From the NCBI RefSeq assembly GCF_025370105.1, contig NZ_JANQBK010000008.1, positions 1-64,000 of the forward strand: a DNA stretch of 64,000 nt, written 5' to 3'. The notes below the pieces were generated by a model, which saw nothing but the letters and a program-made list of their open reading frames with translations, ran no database searches and was not told the DNA's origin. Within the stretch, counting starts at the first letter, position 1. The number at the start of each line of letters is the position of its first letter. Below, one piece after another: positions 9,345 to 17,359 of this stretch. Both the position numbers and the translations under genes were made by a program. This DNA comes from Sphingomonas hylomeconis (GTDB lineage: Bacteria > Pseudomonadota > Alphaproteobacteria > Sphingomonadales > Sphingomonadaceae).

Positions 9345-9821
9345 ATGCCGTGGGGAATATCGATCTTCGTCCTGCTTGGCGCGCTGGCGCTGCTCCTGCT
9401 GTCGGCGGGGATCGAGGACGCGCGTACGCGCGAGATCGCCAACTGGAAGAATCTGGCCATCGCCCTGCTCGCGCCACTGTGGTGGTGGGCGCACGGCCTG
9501 CAGCTGTGGCCCGACATCGCGCTGCAGATCGCGGTCGCGGTTGTCGTGTTCGCGCTGTTCTGCATCCCCTACGCCCGCGGCTGGATGGGCGGCGGCGACG
9601 TCAAGATGATCGGCGCGCTGGCGCTGTGGTGCATCGACATCACTACCCTGGCGTGGCTGCTGATCCTCATGTCGCTGATCGGCGGCGTGCTGACGCTGGT
9701 GCTGGCGATCGACCATTGGCGCCGCCGGAAATCGGACCCGATCGAGATACCGTACGGCGTGGCAATCGCCATCGCCGCGGCCTGCGTGATTCACGAACCG
9801 ATATTTAACCAATTTCTATGA
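9345..9821 (+). CDS. cpaA: Prepilin peptidase CpaA/TadV
   Basis: This 158-residue multi-pass membrane protein is an A24-type prepilin peptidase that trims Flp pilin leaders. The catalytic aspartates are expected in IEDARTREIANWKN near the N-terminus and in MGGGDVKMIGALA. The rest is hydrophobic, with about five or six membrane segments. It lacks the methylase domain of PilD, which is typical of CpaA. It heads the pilus locus, 48 bases before cpaB. No flp pilin gene precedes it in this window. Confidence 0.9.
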   Translation: MPWGISIFVLLGALALLLLSAGIEDARTREIANWKNLAIALLAPLWWWAHGLQLWPDIALQIAVAVVVFALFCIPYARGWMGGGDVKMIGALALWCIDITTLAWLLILMSLIGGVLTLVLAIDHWRRRKSDPIEIPYGVAIAIAAACVIHEPIFNQFL

Positions 9822-9869
9822 TGATTAATCGCGGATCAATCGATCCACGTCCGAGAGGTTCGAAGCGAC

Positions 9870-10907
9870 ATGGATACCCGTAAACTCGTCCTGCTGGTTG
9901 GAGCGTTGATCGTCGCAGCGATCACCGCGTTCATGGCGCGCAGCCTGATCTCGGGCGCCCCGACCCCCGCCGCCCAGGCCGCTGCGGCGCAGATCGACGG
10001 GCCTGAAGTGCTTGTCGCGACTCGCGCGCTGCCGGTCGGCACGATCCTCGACGCCACGGCGCTGAAGTTTCAGCCCTGGCCCAAGGATCTGGTCGAGAAT
10101 GCCTATTACCTGAAGGCCGATACCAATGTGCAGGCGCTGCAGGGCACGGTCGTGCGCAGCGCGATCACCGCCGGCCAGCCGCTGACGCAAGGGTCGCTGG
10201 TCAAGCCGGGCGATCGCGGTTTCCTGGCCGCGGCGCTGACGCCGGGGATGCGCGCCGTGACGATCCCGATTTCGGCGCAGGCCGGCGTTGCGGGCTTCGT
10301 CTTCCCGGGCGATCGCATCGATCTGATCCTGACCCAGACCGTGCCCGGTGGTGGCGACGGCCCGCCGCTCAAGGCCTCCGAGACGGTGATGCGCAATCTG
10401 CGCGTGCTGGCGACCGATCAGCGCACCGACAATATCGTCGGCGAGGACGGCAAGACGCAGGTCCGCGGCTTTTCCAACGTGACGATCGAGGCGACGCCCA
10501 AGATCGCCGAACAGGCCGCAGTCGCGCAGACACTCGGCACGCTGTCGCTGTCGCTGCGCTCGATTGCGGACAATACGTCCGAACTCGAACAGGCGATCGC
10601 CAGCGGCGACGTGAAGCTGCCGGACAATGCCGATCCCAAGGCCGAAAAGGCGATGCTGGCGCGGCTCGCCACGCAGCCGGTGTCCGGCAACAGCAGCTAC
10701 GCGGTCGGCGCCGACGTGTCGCGTTTCCAGCGCCGCACGGTGCCGGGCAAGACCGTCGATTCACGGATCGTCACCGGTGCCGTGTTACCCGCTGCGGCGG
10801 CACCGGTGGGCGGTGCCTATCCGGGGGGCAGCGTGGCGATGGGCCCGGTGGTCCGGGTGGCGCGAGGAAATACGGTGACCGCGGTCATCGTGGGGGAGAA
10901 GAAGTGA
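9870..10907 (+). CDS. cpaB: Flp pilus assembly protein CpaB/RcpC
   Basis: CpaB is a periplasmic subunit of the Tad secretion system. An N-terminal membrane anchor (MDTRKLVLLVGALIVAAITA) precedes an SAF domain at about residues 45-110 (VLVATRALPVGTILDATALK, then GQPLTQGSLVKPG). The family segment VFPGDRIDLILT follows. The total is 345 residues, slightly longer than many members because of a C-terminal tail rich in Ala, Pro and Gly. The stop shares its last base with the cpaC ATG (TGATG), indicating coupled translation. Confidence 0.93.
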   Translation: MDTRKLVLLVGALIVAAITAFMARSLISGAPTPAAQAAAAQIDGPEVLVATRALPVGTILDATALKFQPWPKDLVENAYYLKADTNVQALQGTVVRSAITAGQPLTQGSLVKPGDRGFLAAALTPGMRAVTIPISAQAGVAGFVFPGDRIDLILTQTVPGGGDGPPLKASETVMRNLRVLATDQRTDNIVGEDGKTQVRGFSNVTIEATPKIAEQAAVAQTLGTLSLSLRSIADNTSELEQAIASGDVKLPDNADPKAEKAMLARLATQPVSGNSSYAVGADVSRFQRRTVPGKTVDSRIVTGAVLPAAAAPVGGAYPGGSVAMGPVVRVARGNTVTAVIVGEKK

Positions 10908-12505
10908 TGCGCATCCTGCCAAGCCCGAGCCGCTGGCCGCTGGCCGTGGCCCTGCTGGCCGGCACGCTCGGCGGCACGTCCGCCCCGCTGCTCGCCCAGA
11001 CCGCCGCCAGCGCGCCGGTGCTGCAGGTCAATACCGGCCGTGGCCGCCTGATCACGCTGGCGCGTCCGATGACCGACCTCTTCGTCGCCAGCGACACGAT
11101 CGCCGACGTGCAGATCCGCTCGCCGACCCAGATGTATGTCTTCGGCAAGGCGCCCGGCGAGACCACCATCTCGGCCACCAACAAGGCTGGCGCCGTGGTC
11201 TATTCGGCGACCGTGCGGGTGATCAACAATTACGATTCGATCCAGCAGATGCTGGGCCTGGCAATGCCCGACGCGCGGATCGCGGCGACATCGATGAACG
11301 GGTTGATCCTGCTCACCGGCACGGTCTCCTCCCCCGCCGACGCGTCCGAGGCGGAACGCCTGGTCCAGGCGTTCGTCGGCGATGCCACCAAGGTGCTCAG
11401 CCGGCTGCGCACCGCGACGCCGCTTCAGGTCAACCTTCAGGTGCGATTCGCCGAGGTGAGCCGCAGTTTTTCCAAGAATATCGCCGCCAACCTGACGACG
11501 CTCGACGGCACCGGCGGGTTCAAATTCGGCATCGGCAGCGGCCGCTCCCCGGCCAGCACCTATACCACGGACCCGCGGCTGCCGCTCGGCGTCGGCCAGG
11601 CCGTGCAGGGCTATACGATCGATCCGATCACCGGCCAGGTCGTCCTGCGCGCGGGCACGACGATCACGCCGGGGTCCCAGCGCACCACGATCGGCGGCCT
11701 GACCAAGCTGCTCGGGCTGGACCTGCTCGGCGCGCTCGATCTCGGCGAACGGACCGGCCAGGCCTCGACCTTGGCCAATCCGAACCTGACCGCCTTGTCG
11801 GGCGAGACCGGCACGTTCCTGGCCGGTGGCGAAATCCCGATCCCGATCAGCGCAGGGCTCGGCGCGGTGTCGGTCGAATTCAAGCAATATGGCGTGAGCC
11901 TGTCCTACACGCCGACGGTGCTTGCCGATGGTCGCATCTCGCTGCGCGTACGACCGGAAGTGTCGCAGCTCGACTATTCCAACGCGGTCACGGTGGGAGG
12001 CACCTCGATTCCCGGCCTGTCCACCCGGCGCGCAGAGACGACGGTCGAGCTCGGCTCCGGCCAAAGCTTCATGATCGCCGGCTTGCTGCAGAACAATCAC
12101 AACAATTCGTTCGAAAAGACGCCGGGTGCAGGCGACGTGCCGATCCTCGGCGCGCTGTTCCGCTCGAACGCGTTCCAGCGCAACGAGACCGAGCTGATGA
12201 TCGTGATCACGCCGTATCTGGTGAAGCCGGTCAACGCGAACGACATCGTGTTGCCGACCGACGGTTATCAGGCGCCGACCGATGCCTCGCGCATCTTGTT
12301 CGGCAAGCTCGACGGCAGCGTCAGCGGCAGCGAACGGCCCAAGCCGAGCATGGCGCCGCCGGCGACGGTGGTGCCGGCGTTCGGTGCCGTCGCGCCTGCG
12401 CTTCCCACGCCCAAATCCGATGACCGGCGCGAGGAAAAGGCGCCGCCCGCGGCCAAACCCAATGCGAAAAAGGGCGCCACAGCGGCGCCCGGCTTTTCCC
12501 TTTGA
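10907..12505 (+). CDS. cpaC: Tad pilus secretin CpaC/RcpA
   Basis: CpaC forms the outer-membrane pore for the Flp pilus. A signal peptide (RWPLAVALLAGTLGGTSAP) is followed by a pilus and secretin N-terminal domain (LVNTGRGRLITLARPMTDLF-like), a BON-like segment (NGLILLTGTVSSPADASEAE) and the secretin core. The core ends with VPILGALFRSNAFQRNETEL and MIVITPYLVKPV. A Pro/Lys/Ala-rich tail of about 60 residues extends past the secretin domain. The ATG at 10907 overlaps the cpaB stop; a GTG three bases earlier is also possible. Confidence 0.94.
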   Translation: MRILPSPSRWPLAVALLAGTLGGTSAPLLAQTAASAPVLQVNTGRGRLITLARPMTDLFVASDTIADVQIRSPTQMYVFGKAPGETTISATNKAGAVVYSATVRVINNYDSIQQMLGLAMPDARIAATSMNGLILLTGTVSSPADASEAERLVQAFVGDATKVLSRLRTATPLQVNLQVRFAEVSRSFSKNIAANLTTLDGTGGFKFGIGSGRSPASTYTTDPRLPLGVGQAVQGYTIDPITGQVVLRAGTTITPGSQRTTIGGLTKLLGLDLLGALDLGERTGQASTLANPNLTALSGETGTFLAGGEIPIPISAGLGAVSVEFKQYGVSLSYTPTVLADGRISLRVRPEVSQLDYSNAVTVGGTSIPGLSTRRAETTVELGSGQSFMIAGLLQNNHNNSFEKTPGAGDVPILGALFRSNAFQRNETELMIVITPYLVKPVNANDIVLPTDGYQAPTDASRILFGKLDGSVSGSERPKPSMAPPATVVPAFGAVAPALPTPKSDDRREEKAPPAAKPNAKKGATAAPGFSL

Positions 12506-12528
12506 CGCTCGCAGCCAGGAAGAAACCC

Positions 12529-13227
12529 ATGTCGACGCGTAACATCCTGATCGCCGCCACTCTTGCCCCCGCTCTGCTGATCGGGGCGTGCAGCAGTTCG
12601 CAGTATCGCGGCCTTGAATCGGCACACCAGCCGGTCGTCTCGCGCGCCGACTATCTGTTCGACGTGGCGACCAGCGGCAATGCGCTGGCGCCGGGCGAGC
12701 GCCAGCGGCTGGCCGGGTGGATGCAGTCGATCAACGTCGGCTATGGCGACCGTATCGCGGTCGACGATCCCAATGCCTATGGCGGCCCCGGCGTGCGCGA
12801 CGAAGTGCAGGCGCAGGCGGCGCGGTACGGCCTGCTGGTATCGGACGAGGTGCCGGTCACCGGTGCGCCGGTCGCGCCGGGCACCGTGCGGGTCGTGGTC
12901 AGCCGGATGAAGGCGACCGTCCCACACTGCCCCGATTTCAGCCGCGATGGCGGCACCAACTTCCTCGGCAGCACCTCGTCCAATCACGGCTGCGCGGTCA
13001 ATTCCAGCCTGGCGGCGATGATCGCCAACCCGACCGATCTGGTGCGCGGCCAGCCCGGCGCCGACATTACCGACACGGCGCAGGCCAACAAGGCGATCGA
13101 CGCCTATCGCAAGGGCGGTGGCGTGAGCCCGAGCGGCGCGGCGAGCGCGACCGGCGGGGCCGCGGGCGGCAGCGCGGGCAGCGGATCCAGCGGCGGTTCG
13201 GCCGGCGGTTCGAGCGGGGGCAACTGA
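12529..13227 (+). CDS. cpaD: Flp pilus assembly lipoprotein CpaD
   Basis: CpaD is a small lipoprotein partner of the CpaC secretin. The signal peptide ends in LAPALLIGA before the lipobox Cys (GACSSSQYRG). The family block LAGWMQSINVGYGDRIAVDD and the Cys-containing stretches VPHCPDFSRD and SNHGCAVNSSLAAM are present. The C-terminus is an unusual Gly/Ser/Ala tail of about 35 residues. The start at 12529 follows an AGGAAG ribosome site. The gene lies 23 bases after cpaC and 3 before cpaE. Confidence 0.93.
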   Translation: MSTRNILIAATLAPALLIGACSSSQYRGLESAHQPVVSRADYLFDVATSGNALAPGERQRLAGWMQSINVGYGDRIAVDDPNAYGGPGVRDEVQAQAARYGLLVSDEVPVTGAPVAPGTVRVVVSRMKATVPHCPDFSRDGGTNFLGSTSSNHGCAVNSSLAAMIANPTDLVRGQPGADITDTAQANKAIDAYRKGGGVSPSGAASATGGAAGGSAGSGSSGGSAGGSSGGN

Positions 13228-13230
13228 ATC

Positions 13231-14511
13231 ATGAACGCACCTTTCAATCCGGGACGGCTAAGCAGCCGCGATCCCTTCGTCGCCTATGTCTGCGACGAGA
13301 CGACCGCCGAGGCGCTGCGCCCGATCGCCAGCGAAATGGGCTGGGCGCAGGAGAAGATCCATAAGGGCGGCCTGCGCAACGCGGTACAATCGCTGTCGGT
13401 TTCCGCCAGCCCGACGATCCTGTTCGTCGACCTTTCCGAATCCGGCGATCCGCTCAACGACATCAACGCGCTCGCCGAAGTGTGCGAACCCGGCACGGTG
13501 GTGATCGCCGCCGGGCAGGTCAACGACGTGCGGCTGTACCGCGATCTGGTGGTCAGCGGGATCCAGGATTATCTGCTCAAGCCGCTCAGCCCGGACATGC
13601 TGCGTGAGGCGTTCACGCATGCGCAGACCATGCTCAACGCGCCCAAGGCCGCCGATCTCAGCACCGAACGACCGCATTGTTCGACCGCCATCATCGGCGC
13701 GCGCGGCGGTGTCGGCGCCTCGACGATCGCCACGTCGCTGGCATGGATCCTGAGCGAACGCGGCAAGCGCAGCACGGCGCTGCTCGATCTCGACGTGCAT
13801 TTCGGCACCGGCGCGCTGGCGCTCGACCTCGAGCCGGGCCGTGGCCTGACCGATGCGATCGAGAATCCCAGCCGCATTGACGGCCTGTTCATCGAACGCG
13901 CGATGGTCAAATCGAGCGAAACGCTGTCGGTGTTGTCGGCGGAAGCGCCGATCAGCTCGCCCGTGATGACCGACGGTGCCGCCTTCTACCAGTTGCAGGA
14001 GGAAATGCGCGCCGCGTTCGAATGCACGATCGTCGATCTGCCGCGCAACATGCTGGTGCAGCATCCGCATCTGATCACCGATATCCAGATCGCGGTGATC
14101 GTGACGGAGCTGACGCTGGCGGCGGCGCGCGACGCGATCCGCCTGCTGTCCTGGCTGAAATCCAATGCGCCGCAGACGCAGGTCTATGTCGTCGCCAATC
14201 GCGTGCAGGTGGCACAGCAGCTGGAGATCACGCGCAAGGATTTCGAAGGCTCGATCGAACGCAAGATCGATTTCACGATCCCGTTCGACCAGAAGCTGGC
14301 GGCGCAATCGGCCAAGCTGGGCAAGCCGCTGGCCGAAGCGGGCAAGGGATCGAAGACGGTCGCGCCGCTGAACGATCTGGCCGACACGCTGATGTCGTGC
14401 GGCGACGCCGCAACTGATGCGGCGGCCCCCGGCACCAAGAAGAGCCCCAAGGGCGGCGGTTCGCTGATGAGCAAGTTCGCGCTGAAGACGATGTTGTCGA
14501 AAAAGAAATAA
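13231..14511 (+). CDS. cpaE: Pilus assembly ATPase CpaE/TadZ
   Basis: CpaE is a ParA/MinD-like protein that localises the pilus machine. The N-terminal 130 residues form a receiver-like domain (SGIQDYLLKPLSPDMLREA). It is followed by a deviant Walker A motif, IIGARGGVGASTIATSLAW, which lacks the usual signature lysine, and by LLDLDVHFGTGALALDLEP. The 426 residues end in a basic tail (MSKFALKTMLSKKK). In most loci the next gene is the motor ATPase cpaF; here tadB follows after 42 bases. Confidence 0.92.
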   Translation: MNAPFNPGRLSSRDPFVAYVCDETTAEALRPIASEMGWAQEKIHKGGLRNAVQSLSVSASPTILFVDLSESGDPLNDINALAEVCEPGTVVIAAGQVNDVRLYRDLVVSGIQDYLLKPLSPDMLREAFTHAQTMLNAPKAADLSTERPHCSTAIIGARGGVGASTIATSLAWILSERGKRSTALLDLDVHFGTGALALDLEPGRGLTDAIENPSRIDGLFIERAMVKSSETLSVLSAEAPISSPVMTDGAAFYQLQEEMRAAFECTIVDLPRNMLVQHPHLITDIQIAVIVTELTLAAARDAIRLLSWLKSNAPQTQVYVVANRVQVAQQLEITRKDFEGSIERKIDFTIPFDQKLAAQSAKLGKPLAEAGKGSKTVAPLNDLADTLMSCGDAATDAAAPGTKKSPKGGGSLMSKFALKTMLSKKK

Positions 14512-14553
14512 TCGCTTCACGAGCCGGCGGTTGACCGTCCGGTAAGGAAACGG

Positions 14554-15546
14554 GTGCAGGGTAGCGTCATGGAATTGATGCCGTTCATCATGTTGGTCGC
14601 GGGCGCGCTCGTCGTGCTGCTGCTGGTCGCCTTCGCGCTTTCGGGCCCCTCGCCGCAGCGCGCGCAGGCGCGCCGGCTGACGTCGATGCGCGCGCGCCAC
14701 GCCGATGGCGGCAACGCGGTGATCGAGGCGCAGATGATGCGCCGCATCACCGCCGCGCGCGGCACCAAGATGGACGGCTTCGCGATGCGGATGCTGCCGC
14801 GCCCGGCGCTGCTCAAGCAGCGGCTGGCGATGACCGGCAAGACCTGGACCGTCGGGCAATATGGGCTGGCGACGGTCGTGATCACCGTCGTTGCCACCAT
14901 GGTGCTGGCACTCAAGGGGCTGCCGATCCTGCTCGCCTTGCTGCTCGGCCTGGTGCTGGGCGCCGGCCTGCCGCATTTCGTGGTCGGCTATTTCATCAAA
15001 CGCCGGATCAACCAGTTCACCGTCAAGCTGCCGGACGCGATCGAACTGCTGGTGCGCGGCCTGCGCTCCGGCCTGCCGATCACCGAGACGATCGCGGTGG
15101 TCGGCAACGAGGTGGACGGGCCCGTCGGGGTCGAGTTCCGCGCGGTTACCGACAAGATGAAGATCGGCCGCACGATGGACGCCGCGCTGCAGGAAACCGC
15201 CGACCGGCTGGGCACGCCGGAATTCCAGTTCTTCGTCATCTCGATCGCGATCCAGCGCGAGACCGGCGGCAACCTGGCGGAAACGCTCGCCAACCTCGCC
15301 AACGTGCTGCGCATGCGCGGGCAGATGAAGCTCAAGATCAAGGCGATGTCGTCCGAATCCAAGGCATCGGCCTATATCATCGGCTCGCTGCCGTTCATCG
15401 TCTTCATCATGATCTGGTTCATCAACGGAACCTACATGCAGACCTTCTTCAACGACGAGCGGCTGATGGTCGCGGGCGGCGGCGGCCTGTGCTGGATGGC
15501 GATCGGCGCCTTCATCATGGCCAAGATGATCAACTTCGAAATCTGA
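14554..15546 (+). CDS. tadB: Tad inner-membrane platform protein TadB
   Basis: TadB is one of two GspF-like (T2SSF) platform proteins. It has N-terminal membrane segments, a cytoplasmic loop with LPDAIELLVRGLRSGLPITE, then QRETGGNLAETLANLANVLR and two C-terminal membrane segments. These are classic T2SSF features. The start could be GTG 14554, with AAGGAA upstream, or ATG 14569; I report the former, giving 330 residues. It directly follows cpaE, so the cpaF gene that normally sits between them is missing here. Confidence 0.92.
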   Translation: MQGSVMELMPFIMLVAGALVVLLLVAFALSGPSPQRAQARRLTSMRARHADGGNAVIEAQMMRRITAARGTKMDGFAMRMLPRPALLKQRLAMTGKTWTVGQYGLATVVITVVATMVLALKGLPILLALLLGLVLGAGLPHFVVGYFIKRRINQFTVKLPDAIELLVRGLRSGLPITETIAVVGNEVDGPVGVEFRAVTDKMKIGRTMDAALQETADRLGTPEFQFFVISIAIQRETGGNLAETLANLANVLRMRGQMKLKIKAMSSESKASAYIIGSLPFIVFIMIWFINGTYMQTFFNDERLMVAGGGGLCWMAIGAFIMAKMINFEI

Positions 15547-15567
15547 TGCACGGAAAGCGCCAACATC

Positions 15568-16569
15568 ATGGGTGATGCCCAGGGACCGACGATCCTCGGG
15601 GTCGATGTGACGATGGTGGCGACGATGCTCGCCGCGGTCGCGGCGTTCGCCGTGCTGCTCGCAATCTATGCCGCGACGACGGTGCGCGACCCGATGGCCA
15701 AGCGCGTGAAGGCGCTGCAGGAGCGGCGCGAGCAATTGAAGGCGGGGATCACCGCCTCGACCAAGCGGCGCGCCAAGCTGGTCACCAAGAACGAGACGAC
15801 CGACCGGATCAAGGCGCTGCTCAGCGGCATGAAGGTGCTGCAGGACAGCCAGGTCAAGGCCGCGCAGATCAAGCTGATGCAGGCCGGCATTCGCTCGAAG
15901 GAATATGCCGTCGCGGTGATCTTCGCACGGCTGGTGCTGCCGATCGTGTTCGGCGCGCTGGCAATCTACCTGGTCTACGGCATCGAAATGTTTCCGACCT
16001 ATGGGCCGCTCAAGCGTTACGCGATCGTCGCCGGCACGTTCATCCTGTCGTACAAAGCGCCCGACATCTTCCTCAAGAACAAGATTTCCAAACGCTCGGC
16101 CGCGATCCGCAAGGGCCTGCCCGACGCGCTCGACCTGCTGGTGATCTGTGCCGAAGCGGGACTGACCGTCGATGCCGCGTTCCAGCGCGTGGCACGCGAA
16201 CTGGGCCGTGCCTATCCGGAGCTGGGCGACGAATTCACGCTGACCGCGATCGAGCTGGGCTTCCTCTCCGATCGGCGGCAGGCGTTCGAGAATCTCGCGA
16301 TGCGCGTCGATCTCGACGCGGTGAAGGGCGTCGTCACGACGATGATTCAGACCGAGAAATACGGTACGCCGCTTGCCTCCGCGCTGCGCGTCCTGTCGGC
16401 CGAATTCCGCAACGAGCGCATGATGCGCGCCGAGGAAAAGGCCGCGCGCCTGCCCGCGATCATGACCGTGCCGCTGATCCTGTTCATCCTGCCGGTGCTG
16501 TTCGTGGTCATCCTCGGCCCCGCCGCCTGCTCGATTTCCGACGCGTTCAGCGGCGGCGTGGGGAATTGA
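15568..16569 (+). CDS. tadC: Tad inner-membrane platform protein TadC
   Basis: TadC is the second T2SSF platform protein and is thought to pair with TadB in a hetero-oligomer below the CpaF motor. The GLPDALDLLVICAEAGLTVDA motif region, LGDEFTLTAIELGFLSDRRQ and IQTEKYGTPLASALRVL are recognisable. Hydrophobic segments lie near residues 10-30, 115-160 and 295-320. Its 333 residues are the normal length. The gene lies 21 bases after tadB. Confidence 0.93.
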   Translation: MGDAQGPTILGVDVTMVATMLAAVAAFAVLLAIYAATTVRDPMAKRVKALQERREQLKAGITASTKRRAKLVTKNETTDRIKALLSGMKVLQDSQVKAAQIKLMQAGIRSKEYAVAVIFARLVLPIVFGALAIYLVYGIEMFPTYGPLKRYAIVAGTFILSYKAPDIFLKNKISKRSAAIRKGLPDALDLLVICAEAGLTVDAAFQRVARELGRAYPELGDEFTLTAIELGFLSDRRQAFENLAMRVDLDAVKGVVTTMIQTEKYGTPLASALRVLSAEFRNERMMRAEEKAARLPAIMTVPLILFILPVLFVVILGPAACSISDAFSGGVGN

Positions 16570-16647
16570 TCTAGGGTTGATCGGCCGCGCGCATCGCGTC
16601 AGGATCGTCGGCGGCCGCATGCGCGGCCCGCTGTTTCGATCAAGGCG

Positions 16648-17313
16648 ATGCCCGCAATGCTGTTTTCCACGCTGCCCCAATTCATCGCGCTGCTTATCCT
16701 GTTCCTCGCCGGGGTGACCATCGGCCTCGGCCTGCATCCCGGCGGCAAGAAGTGGCGCAAGCGCTTCCGCGACGAAAGCGCGCATTACGCGCAGTTCCGC
16801 CGCGACGCCGACAAGCGACTGGCGGAGGCCAAACAGCGCATCGCCACGCTGGAGCGGGATCAGGCGACCGCCGACGAACGCGCGGCGATCGCGCCGGCAT
16901 CGCCGGGTGACGCGGAGCCGGCATCGGCGCCGGTCGTCGCGCCGTCCGTGGAGCGGGTGGAGCCGGTGGCCGATGCCACCCCGCCCGCAGCAATCAATGA
17001 CACACCCATGACAGCGCACGATATGCCGGCATCCGCGCCCGACACGCCGCGCAGCAATTGGTTCAGCATCGGCGGACGCCCCGATCTCGGGCGGATTAGC
17101 GGCATCGATGCGGCGCTCAAGACGCGGCTGTTCGAGCTGGGGGTGACGCGCTTCGAGGATATTACCGGCCTGTCGGCCGAAGACGAGATGGCGCTCGAGC
17201 AGCGGCTGGCGCTGCCGGCGGGCTATATCACCCGCGAGCAGTGGCGCGAGCAGGCGGCGCTGCTGCAGGACGGCAAGGAAGCCGAGCAGGCGGAGCGCTT
17301 CCCGGCGCGGTAG
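16648..17313 (+). CDS. Membrane-anchored protein with C-terminal H3TH-like domain
   Basis: This 221-residue protein has one N-terminal membrane helix (FIALLILFLAGVTIGLGL). A charged, probably coiled-coil stretch follows (residues about 35-75), then a Pro/Ala-rich linker. The C-terminal domain reads GRISGIDAALKTRLFELGV and ITGLSAEDEMALEQRL. That domain resembles the helix-3-turn-helix fold annotated as predicted 5' flap nuclease-like in several membrane proteins. No nuclease residues are obvious, so a binding role is likelier. It follows tadC by 78 bases, but I cannot say that it serves the pilus. Confidence 0.65.
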   Translation: MPAMLFSTLPQFIALLILFLAGVTIGLGLHPGGKKWRKRFRDESAHYAQFRRDADKRLAEAKQRIATLERDQATADERAAIAPASPGDAEPASAPVVAPSVERVEPVADATPPAAINDTPMTAHDMPASAPDTPRSNWFSIGGRPDLGRISGIDAALKTRLFELGVTRFEDITGLSAEDEMALEQRLALPAGYITREQWREQAALLQDGKEAEQAERFPAR

Positions 17314-17321
17314 TTCTACCC

Positions 17322-17354
17322 CCACCTTCCCCGGCGCAGGCCGGGGAAGGGGGT
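17322..17354. repeat. Short palindrome between convergent genes
   Basis: CACCTTCCCCGGC and GCCGGGGAAGGGGGTG form a strong GC-rich hairpin with a short loop. It fills the gap between the H3TH gene and ppdK, which converge here. It could stall polymerase from both sides, though neither strand has a good T-run. It looks like a minimal member of the palindromic repeats in this genome. Confidence 0.5.
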
Positions 17355-17359
17355 GTCCA

